From CAVSWN01 sp046728115 (GTDB lineage: Bacteria; Acidobacteriota; Vicinamibacteria; Vicinamibacterales; CAVVIG01): a stretch of DNA of 6,108 nt. Both the position numbers and the translations under genes were made by a program. Positions 1 through 6,108 of the stretch are shown piece after piece. The stretch's first letter is position 1; every line of letters starts with the position of its first letter. Location of the stretch: contig JBKPDW010000294.1 in assembly GCA_046728115.1 (NCBI GenBank), forward strand, positions 1 to 6,108, in the 5' to 3' direction. The notes beneath the pieces were generated by a model that did not search any database, was not told the DNA's origin, and saw only the letters and a list, made by a program, of their open reading frames with translations.

Positions 1-152
1 CCGGGGTTTCGGTTCGCGTCGTGTGAGGGGTAGATGTGATACAGTTCTGGAGCTTGTGAAACGTTTCGCAAGCTGCCGCCTGCGCGCAGACGCCTCGGCG
101 CGATACACTCGCCCTTTCGCGCACGCGCGTCGGCGGGAGTAACCCCATAACC
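1..152 (+). promoter_or_regulatory. Leader/promoter region of the F1 ATP synthase operon
   Basis: No coding frame is evident in these 152 bases. Two -10-like elements can be seen. One is TGATACAGT at 37-45, an extended -10 form (TGn plus TACAGT). The other is TACACT at 104-109. Neither has a convincing -35 hexamer at 16-18 bp, so both are weak calls, although promoters in G+C-rich bacteria often look like this. A 24-bp palindrome (51-74) lies between them and is listed separately. A GGGAG ribosome-binding sequence sits at 135-139, 13 nt ahead of the atpH ATG, which is longer than ideal. No atpF (subunit b) frame ends here, although atpF is the usual neighbour upstream of atpH. Transcription of the operon probably starts in this region. 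Confidence 0.45.
51..74. repeat. 24-bp near-perfect palindrome, candidate operator
   Basis: The left arm AGCTTGTGAAAC (51-62) is followed with no spacer by the right arm GTTTCGCAAGCT (63-74). Eleven of twelve positions are Watson-Crick complementary. The exception, T57 opposite G68, would still be a wobble pair in RNA. The core TGAAACGTTTC has the central CG dyad and half-site seen in operators of LacI-family regulators, and it resembles the enterobacterial Cra/FruR consensus TGAAACGTTTCA. With the -10-like element at 37-45 the site would cover the first transcribed bases. With the one at 104-109 it would lie roughly 40-65 bp upstream of the start. No T-run follows on either strand, so it is not an intrinsic terminator. 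A 5' mRNA hairpin (10 bp, ACGU loop) is the main alternative. The regulator is unknown. Confidence 0.5.
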
Positions 153-707
153 ATGACCAACAAAACCGCTGCCCTTCGCTATGCCCGCGCCCTGCTCGAC
201 GTCGGCGTCAAGGAGCAGACGGATCTCGACGCGATCGAGCGCGACGTGGCACGCTTCGCGGCATCGCTGGCCGATCACCCAGTGCTCGCGAAAGTGCTGT
301 TCAACCCTGTCGTCCCGGCGCCGCGCAAGCGCACGATCGTCTCCGAAATCACGGCGCGGATGCAGCTGTTGCCCGTCGTGGCGAAGCTGCTGCAGCTGCT
401 CGCGGAGCGCGATCGACTCGTGATCGTGCCCGAACTGCTCGCCGCGTACCGCGATCGGCTGCTCGACTATCGACACGTGGTGCGTGCGGAGGTCACGACC
501 GCCACGCCGCTGGTCGACGGACGCGCTAGCGACATCGAGCAGCGGCTCCGGCAGGTCATGGGCCGCACGGTCACGCTGCAGACGCGGACCGATCCCGCGA
601 TCCTTGGAGGCATCGTGGCGCGAATCGGCAGCACGGTGTATGACGGCAGCGTGACGGGACAGTTGGAGAGAATGCGAGATCATCTCGTGCAGGGAACAGG
701 TCGCTGA
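153..707 (+). CDS. atpH: F1Fo ATP synthase subunit delta
   Basis: The product is the 184-residue delta (OSCP-type) subunit. It caps the alpha3-beta3 hexamer and joins it to the subunit b peripheral stalk, so that the hexamer does not turn with the shaft. The length is normal for the family (about 175-185). The N-terminal part (about 1-105) is the helical domain that binds alpha N-termini. The C-terminal part carries the family signature, beginning DPAILGGIVARIG at residue 147 and continuing through DGS and a basic final helix (QLERMRDHL). The ATG at 153 gives the expected MTNKTAALRYARALLD start. GGGAG at 135-139 is a rather distant ribosome-binding site. The gene heads the visible operon. Its TGA stop lies within the ribosome-binding sequence of atpA, and atpA begins 11 nt later, so the two are probably translationally coupled. 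The family call is secure. Confidence 0.96.
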   Translation: MTNKTAALRYARALLDVGVKEQTDLDAIERDVARFAASLADHPVLAKVLFNPVVPAPRKRTIVSEITARMQLLPVVAKLLQLLAERDRLVIVPELLAAYRDRLLDYRHVVRAEVTTATPLVDGRASDIEQRLRQVMGRTVTLQTRTDPAILGGIVARIGSTVYDGSVTGQLERMRDHLVQGTGR

Positions 708-710
708 GGA
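705..710 (+). promoter_or_regulatory. atpA ribosome-binding site overlapping atpH stop
   Basis: The bases TGAGGA contain both the atpH stop codon (TGA, 705-707) and a good Shine-Dalgarno core GAGGA (706-710), 8 nt ahead of the atpA ATG at 719. A ribosome ending atpH would sit on the atpA initiation region, the usual arrangement for translational coupling. Confidence 0.75.
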
Positions 711-718
711 TCGCGAAC

Positions 719-2245
719 ATGGACATCAAAGCCGACGAAATATCCAAGATCATCCGCGAGCAGATCGGGAGCTACACCGTCGACGTCGACGTCGCCGAGG
801 TGGGAAGCATCATCTCGATCGGCGACGGCATCGCGCGCGTGCACGGCGTCGACAATGCGATGGCCGGCGAGATGCTCGAGTTCCCGCACGGTGTGTTCGG
901 CATCGCGTTGAACCTCGAAGAGGAAAGCGTCGGCGCCGTGCTGCTGGGGGAGTTCAAGGACATCAAGGAAGGCGATCTGGTCAAGCGCACGGGCCGCATC
1001 ATTTCGGTGCCTGTCGGTGAAGAGATGCTGGGCCGCGTCGTCAACGCGCTCGGTCAGCCGATCGACGGCAAGGGCCCGATCGCGACCGAGCGGTTCGCAC
1101 CGATCGAGCGGCTGGCTCCCGGCGTCGTGGATCGTCAGAGCGTCAAGGAACCGCTGCAGACAGGTTTGAAAGCGATCGATGCCATGGTGCCGATCGGCCG
1201 GGGGCAGCGCGAGCTGATCATCGGCGACCGGCAGACGGGCAAAACTGCGTTGGCGATCGATACGATTCTCAATCAGCGCGACACCGGGGTCACTTGCATC
1301 TACAACGCGATCGGTCAGAAGCAGTCAACGGTGGCGCAGGTCGTGCGCACGCTCGAAGAATTCGACGCGATGCGCTACTCGATCGTCGTCGCGGCGGCGG
1401 CCGCCGATCCGGCGCCGCTGCTCTACATCAGTCCGTACGCGGCGTGCGCGATGGGCGAGTTCTTCCGCGACAGCGGCCGTCATGCGCTGTGCGTGTACGA
1501 TGACCTGTCGAAGCACGCGCAGGCGTACCGCCAGATTTCGCTGCTCTTGCGGCGACCGCCTGGTCGCGAGGCCTACCCCGGCGACGTGTTCTACCTGCAC
1601 TCCCGGCTGCTGGAACGGGCTGCGAAGCTCAACAACGAGCTTGGCGGCGGTTCGCTGACGGCGCTGCCGATCATCGAGACGCAGGCCGGCGACCTGTCCG
1701 CGTACATTCCGACGAACGTGATATCGATCACCGACGGGCAGATCTTCCTGGAATCAGATTTGTTCCATCAGGGCGTGCGCCCGGCCATCAACGTCGGCAA
1801 CTCCGTCTCGCGTGTCGGCGGGTCGGCACAGATCAGGGCGATGCGCCAGGTGGCGGGGACCCTGCGGCTGGATTTGGCGCAATACCGCGAGCTCGCCGCC
1901 TTCGCGCAGTTTGGCAGCGACCTCGACAAGTCGACGCAGGCGCAGCTCAATCGAGGCGCCCGGCTGGTCGACATCCTGAAGCAACCGCAGTACGAGCCGC
2001 TGCCCGTGGAGCGACAGGTTGCCATCATTTACGCCGGCACCAACGGGTACTTGGACGCCATCGCCGTTTCCGAAGTGCGCGCGTTCGAGACGGAGCTGTA
2101 CAAGTTCCTCGACACGCGATCGCCCGAAGTGGTTCGCGGCATGGCCGAAAAGAAGCAGCTGGACAGCGAGCTGAAGGGAAAGCTCGACGCGGCCGTCAAG
2201 GAATTCGCGACCGACTTCGCGGCAAGGAAAGCGGCGGCCGCATAA
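719..2245 (+). CDS. atpA: F1Fo ATP synthase subunit alpha
   Basis: This is the 508-residue non-catalytic nucleotide-binding subunit of F1. It alternates with beta in the hexamer and supplies the arginine finger to the catalytic sites. In order it has an N-terminal helix that contacts delta, a beta-barrel (about 25-95), the nucleotide-binding domain and a helical C-terminal domain. The P-loop GDRQTGKT is at 169-176, the same numbering as in E. coli alpha. The preceding EPLQTGLKAIDAMVPIGRGQ and the Walker B-region strand CVYDDLSKHAQAYRQ are intact. The alpha/beta signature PAINVGNSVS is at 355-364, followed by R365, the expected arginine finger. It is slightly shorter than the E. coli protein (513), mainly because the loop between LNNE and GGGSLTALPIIETQ is short. 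The start is fixed by the ribosome-binding site at 706-710 and the family N-terminus. No defect is seen. Confidence 0.98.
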   Translation: MDIKADEISKIIREQIGSYTVDVDVAEVGSIISIGDGIARVHGVDNAMAGEMLEFPHGVFGIALNLEEESVGAVLLGEFKDIKEGDLVKRTGRIISVPVGEEMLGRVVNALGQPIDGKGPIATERFAPIERLAPGVVDRQSVKEPLQTGLKAIDAMVPIGRGQRELIIGDRQTGKTALAIDTILNQRDTGVTCIYNAIGQKQSTVAQVVRTLEEFDAMRYSIVVAAAAADPAPLLYISPYAACAMGEFFRDSGRHALCVYDDLSKHAQAYRQISLLLRRPPGREAYPGDVFYLHSRLLERAAKLNNELGGGSLTALPIIETQAGDLSAYIPTNVISITDGQIFLESDLFHQGVRPAINVGNSVSRVGGSAQIRAMRQVAGTLRLDLAQYRELAAFAQFGSDLDKSTQAQLNRGARLVDILKQPQYEPLPVERQVAIIYAGTNGYLDAIAVSEVRAFETELYKFLDTRSPEVVRGMAEKKQLDSELKGKLDAAVKEFATDFAARKAAAA

Positions 2246-2314
2246 CGACGATCGTTCGAGGGATCGCAGAGCCCGCCGCCAGGTGTCGGCGACTCCGCGG
2301 TTGCTTTGTAAGCT

Positions 2315-3208
2315 ATGCCATCACTTATCGACTTGCGGCGCCGGATCCGCGCGGTCAAGAACACGCAGCAGATCACGAAGGCGATGAAGATGGTCGCGGC
2401 GTCGAAGCTGCGGCGGGCGCAGGAGCGCATCGTCACCGCGCGGCCATACGCGCTGCAGATGCGGCGCGTGCTGCGAAGCGTTGCCGCGCGCGTGGACGCC
2501 TCCGCGCATCCGCTTCTCACCGCTCGTCAGCAACGACCCGAATCGAAGACGCTCGTCATCGCCGTGACGGCCGACAAGGGGTTGTGCGGCAGCTTCAATA
2601 CGAATGCGATTAAAGCCACCGCCACCTTCGTGCTCGGGCAGGGTCCGTGTGTGCTTGGACTCGTCGGCAGAAAAGGCCGCGAATACTTCGGCCGCCGTGG
2701 CTTCCCCACATTGTTCGAAGAGGTCGGGATTTTTCAACAGTTGCGCGCGGAGGATGCCAGAAGGATTGGTCAAGCAGCCGTCGGCGCCTTTCTGGGCGAA
2801 CAGGTCGATCGGGTGGTGTTGATCTACAACGAGTTCAGGTCGGTCATCTCCCAGCGGGTGGTGGTCGATCAGCTGCTGCCGATCGTTCGCGCCGAGGTGG
2901 AGGAAAGCGCCGAAGCCGAAGGCGGAGCCTCGCCTGGCGCAGGATACAAGCCGGTCGAGTACCTGTTCGACCCGGCGCCGCAGGTGATCTTCGATCAACT
3001 GTTGCCTCGGTATATCGGAGTACAGATTTACCGCGCGCTCCTCGAGTCGAACGCGGCGTTTTTCGCCGCGCAGATGACCGCCATGGACACCGCCACCAAG
3101 AACTCGGCGGACATGATCGGCAGCCTGACTCTCTACATGAACAAGGTGCGTCAGGCAGGCATTACACGGGAGATCATCGAGGTGGTCTCGGGCGCGGAGG
3201 CGCTGTAG
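2315..3208 (+). CDS. atpG: F1Fo ATP synthase subunit gamma
   Basis: This is the 297-residue central-shaft subunit, whose rotation inside alpha3-beta3 couples proton flow to catalysis. The N-terminal shaft helix carries the conserved run NTQQITKAMKMVAASKLRRAQ (about 16-36). The Rossmann-like middle domain contains TADKGLCGSFNTN, with Cys91 where E. coli has Cys87. An acidic, Gly-rich linker lies at about 194-210 (EVEESAEAEGGASPGAG). The C-terminal shaft helix ends in the family signature ITREIIEVVSGAEA at 283-296. No chloroplast-type regulatory dithiol insert is seen. The protein is about ten residues longer than E. coli gamma, partly in the linker. The ATG at 2315 is the first possible start after an in-frame TAA at 2309-2311. 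No good Shine-Dalgarno precedes it. The 69-nt gap after atpA shows no terminator with a T-run. Confidence 0.97.
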   Translation: MPSLIDLRRRIRAVKNTQQITKAMKMVAASKLRRAQERIVTARPYALQMRRVLRSVAARVDASAHPLLTARQQRPESKTLVIAVTADKGLCGSFNTNAIKATATFVLGQGPCVLGLVGRKGREYFGRRGFPTLFEEVGIFQQLRAEDARRIGQAAVGAFLGEQVDRVVLIYNEFRSVISQRVVVDQLLPIVRAEVEESAEAEGGASPGAGYKPVEYLFDPAPQVIFDQLLPRYIGVQIYRALLESNAAFFAAQMTAMDTATKNSADMIGSLTLYMNKVRQAGITREIIEVVSGAEAL

Positions 3209-3300
3209 GGCCGGGGAACGGGGTTCGTGCCTCGGGGTAAGCCTTGAGCGGTCAGGCGTTGGGGCTTGGGCTCGTGACCAGGGTGCGGGATTAACGGGGA
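3208..3300 (+). other. G-run-rich intergenic segment with central hairpin
   Basis: The 101-nt gap between atpG and atpD holds nine runs of three or four G on the coding strand. The first four are at 3208-3210, 3213-3216, 3220-3223 and 3234-3237, with loops of 2, 3 and 10 nt. The later ones are at 3261-3264, 3268-3270, 3281-3283, 3287-3289 and 3296-3299. Between the two groups a hairpin can form: AAGCC (3239-3243), bulged T, TGA (3245-3247), GCGG loop, TCA-GGC (3252-3257), bulged G, TT (3259-3260). It has no following U-run, so it is not an intrinsic terminator. The runs could form quadruplex structures in the mRNA and so affect translation of beta, but a biased spacer with no function would look the same. 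The last run is part of the atpD ribosome-binding site. Confidence 0.35.
3296..3300 (+). promoter_or_regulatory. atpD ribosome-binding site
   Basis: GGGGA lies 9 nt ahead of the atpD ATG at 3310. It is one of the clearest ribosome-binding sites in the window and supports the chosen beta start. It is also the last of the G-runs in the gap, so any structure formed by these runs could cover it. Confidence 0.7.
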
Positions 3301-3309
3301 CTACAAGTC

Positions 3310-4749
<1,440 letters not shown>

Positions 4750-4756
4750 AACCGTC

Positions 4757-5179
4757 GTGACGCTGCCGACGTACCTTAAATTGCACATTGTCTCGGCGGA
4801 CAAGGCGCTCGTTGACGACACCGTCGACGAGGTCGAGGTCCCCGGCGCAGATGGTTATTTCGGCGTGCTGCCGGGGCACACGCCGCTGCTGGCGCTCCTC
4901 GGCGCCGGCGAGCTCTGGTATCGCCAGGGGAGCGAGAAGCACTTCCTCGCGATCGCGTACGGCTTTGCGGAGGTGCTGCCCGACACGGTCACGATACTGG
5001 CACACGTGGCGGAGCGCGCAGAGGATATCGATATCACGCGCGCGGAAGCGGCGAAGCGGCGCGCGGAAGAGCGGCTGGCACGGCCTGAAATGGACATCGA
5101 CGCCGAGCGCGCGCGAATCGCGCTGCTGAAATCACTGATCCGTCTACAGGTCTCGACTCGGGCTAGAATCCGTTCGTAA
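4757..5179 (+). CDS. atpC: F1Fo ATP synthase subunit epsilon
   Basis: This 140-residue subunit sits at the foot of gamma, links the shaft to the c-ring and can inhibit ATP hydrolysis through its C-terminal helices. The N-terminal beta-sandwich (about 5-87) includes LHIVSADKALVDDTVDEVEV and the conserved GYFGVLPGHTPLL (33-45). The helical hairpin domain (about 90-135) is present, so this is the full two-domain form. It contains IDITRAEAA at 91-99, which fits the I/L-DxxRAxxA motif that binds ATP in Bacillus-type epsilon. The start chosen is GTG at 4757, which gives MTLPTYLKLHIVSADK. An upstream in-frame TTG at 4709 would add an arginine-rich stretch unlike the family and would lie inside atpD. 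AGAG just before the atpD stop may serve as a weak ribosome-binding site. The TAA stop directly abuts the next gene. Confidence 0.95.
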   Translation: MTLPTYLKLHIVSADKALVDDTVDEVEVPGADGYFGVLPGHTPLLALLGAGELWYRQGSEKHFLAIAYGFAEVLPDTVTILAHVAERAEDIDITRAEAAKRRAEERLARPEMDIDAERARIALLKSLIRLQVSTRARIRS

Positions 5180-5974
5180 TTGTTTGCCAACCTCGCAAAC
5201 CTCTTTCGGTACCGCGGGCTGATTCAAAGCCTTGTCGCGCGGGAGCTGAAGGCGAGATATCGCGGATCGCTGCTGGGGTTCTTCTGGTCGTTCGTCAACC
5301 CGCTCCTCCTGCTGTCGATCTATACCTTCGTCTTCACCGTCGTTCTGCCGAACCAGAATCCGGTGGCGCAACCGTACGCGCTGTTCATGTTCTGCGGCAT
5401 CCTGCCGTGGAACTGGTTCGCATCATCGCTGCTCGAAGCCTCGAACGCGCTCGTTTCGGGCGGCAACCTGATCAAGAAAGTGCTGTTTCCCGCGGAAATC
5501 CTGCCGCTCGTGAACGTGCTGGCGAACATGGTCCATTTCTTTCTGGGACTCGTGATCCTCGCGGCGTTCGTGATCGCCTACCGCCATTGGCCAGACCCCG
5601 CCGGCCTCGTGTGGTTTCCGGTGGCCGTTCTGGTGCAGCTCGTGTTCACGTCGGCGCTGGCCCTGTTCTTCGCAGCCCTGACGGTCCATTTCCGGGACAT
5701 CCGCGATCTCCTGTCGAACCTGTTGATGTTCTGGTTTTTCGCGACGCCGATCATCTATCCGTGGCTCGATCCGAACGTCATCAGGTTCAAGGATCTGTTC
5801 AACTTGAACCCGTTCACACACCTTGCTGTTTCCTACCAGGAGATTCTGTTCTTCACCGGCCCGGTCGGCCACGCCAAGTGGCTCATCGCGCTGGGCGTCG
5901 TCTCGGTGGGATTGTTCCTTGCGGCATACTGGTTTTTCGATCGGTTGCGGGATTCGTTTGCCGAGGCCGTCTGA
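5180..5974 (+). CDS. ABC-2 type polysaccharide/O-antigen export permease (Wzm/TagG/KpsM-like)
   Basis: This 264-residue inner-membrane protein is the channel half of an ABC exporter for lipid-linked polysaccharides (O-antigen, capsule or teichoic-acid type). The N-terminal cytoplasmic helix has the family pattern SLVARELKARYRGSLLGFFW (17-36). About six membrane segments follow: roughly 31-56, 66-90, 107-134, 143-169, 176-196 and 234-253. HFRDIRDL (170-177), TPIIYP (189-194) and NLNPFTHL (208-215) are typical of ABC-2 polysaccharide permeases. It ends FDRLRDSFAEAV, also typical. The start is a TTG at 5180, directly after the atpC TAA and in the same frame. No ATG, GTG or other TTG occurs in frame before about residue 70, so this start is nearly forced. 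No Shine-Dalgarno is evident, which suggests reinitiation. The exported substrate cannot be read from the sequence. Confidence 0.92.
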   Translation: MFANLANLFRYRGLIQSLVARELKARYRGSLLGFFWSFVNPLLLLSIYTFVFTVVLPNQNPVAQPYALFMFCGILPWNWFASSLLEASNALVSGGNLIKKVLFPAEILPLVNVLANMVHFFLGLVILAAFVIAYRHWPDPAGLVWFPVAVLVQLVFTSALALFFAALTVHFRDIRDLLSNLLMFWFFATPIIYPWLDPNVIRFKDLFNLNPFTHLAVSYQEILFFTGPVGHAKWLIALGVVSVGLFLAAYWFFDRLRDSFAEAV

Positions 5975-6020
5975 TGCCGATCGGCCGCGCTTGCTCTCCC
6001 TGCTCAGTATCGAAGTCGCG

Positions 6021-6108
6021 ATGAACGCGATCGAGCTCACGAACGTCTCCAAGATCTACCGCCGTTACAGCGGACGGCAGTTCTCGACGCTCAAGAGCGC
6101 CCTGCTGC
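6021..6108 (+). CDS. ABC transporter ATP-binding protein, polysaccharide export (Wzt/TagH-like), 5' part
   Basis: Only the first 29 codons and one base lie in the window. They read MNAIELTNVSKIYRRY and continue with GRQFSTLKSALL. This matches the N-terminus of ATP-binding subunits of polysaccharide exporters: a first strand, the V-S-K-x-Y segment and a Tyr/Arg-rich loop before the Walker A motif, which is not reached. The position 46 nt after a Wzm-like permease supports its being the energising partner of that permease. The ATG at 6021 gives the family start. The frame is open upstream and a TTG at 5991 is possible, but it would add an atypical LLSLLSIEVA extension. GAAG at 6012-6015 is a weak ribosome-binding candidate. 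Whether it has a C-terminal substrate-binding domain, as in Wzt proteins, cannot be seen. Confidence 0.85.
   Translation, partial: MNAIELTNVSKIYRRYSGRQFSTLKSALL

Noticed and set aside
779..794. Repeated GTCGAC units near the start of atpA
   Set aside because: They encode the alternating Val-Asp of TVDVDVAEVG in the alpha N-terminus. This is a short codon-driven repeat with no further copies nearby.
3239..3260. Intrinsic terminator between atpG and atpD
   Set aside because: The hairpin has two bulges and is followed by G-rich sequence without a T-run, and it lies within an operon whose products must be made together.
5024..5035. Perfect 12-bp palindrome GATATCGATATC
   Set aside because: It lies inside atpC, where it encodes conserved Asp-Ile-Asp-Ile around the ATP-binding motif. 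The repeat follows from the protein and gives no sign of an operator.
5407..6024. Plus-strand open frame of about 205 codons across the permease
   Set aside because: It is an alternate-frame shadow of the permease with Arg/Pro-rich translation and no domain. Only its last 16 codons, beyond the permease stop, were considered as a mini-ORF.

Overview
The window is a G+C-rich bacterial segment with every gene on the + strand. It holds the complete F1 sector of an F-type ATP synthase in the order delta, alpha, gamma, beta, epsilon (atpH-atpA-atpG-atpD-atpC). The permease and the first codons of the ATPase of an ABC-2 type polysaccharide/O-antigen exporter follow directly. Protein flavour (for example the gamma start MPSLIDLRRRIRAVKNTQQ), strong G/C preference at third codon positions and the pairing of an F1 cluster with a Wzm/Wzt-like exporter suggest an Acidobacteriota-type organism, possibly Vicinamibacteria. 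That placement is an impression from sequence style, not a demonstrated taxonomy.

Layout: 1-152 is non-coding leader with a 24-bp near-perfect palindrome (51-74) beside an extended -10-like element. 153-707 is atpH; 719-2245 atpA; 2315-3208 atpG; 3310-4749 atpD; 4757-5179 atpC, starting at GTG. 5180-5974 is the ABC-2 permease, starting at a TTG that abuts the atpC stop. 6021-6108 is the start of an ABC-transporter ATP-binding gene, cut by the window end. The gaps are 11, 69, 101, 7, 0 and 46 nt, so a single transcription unit is plausible. No gene-free stretch exceeds 300 bases.

How the genes work together: alpha3-beta3 is the catalytic hexamer, gamma the rotating shaft, epsilon the shaft-foot and inhibitor subunit, and delta the peripheral-stalk cap. 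The membrane Fo genes (a, c, b) are not in the window. Non-coding DNA rather than atpF precedes atpH, so the ATP synthase genes are probably split between loci. All catalytic motifs are intact, and no frameshift or truncation was found. The exporter genes have no obvious functional link to ATP synthesis, and nothing between them and atpC looks like a terminator.

I see no clearly undescribed system here. The points most worth a second look are the palindrome ahead of atpH, the G-run-rich gap with a hairpin ahead of atpD, and the zero-gap, same-frame junction of atpC with the exporter permease.
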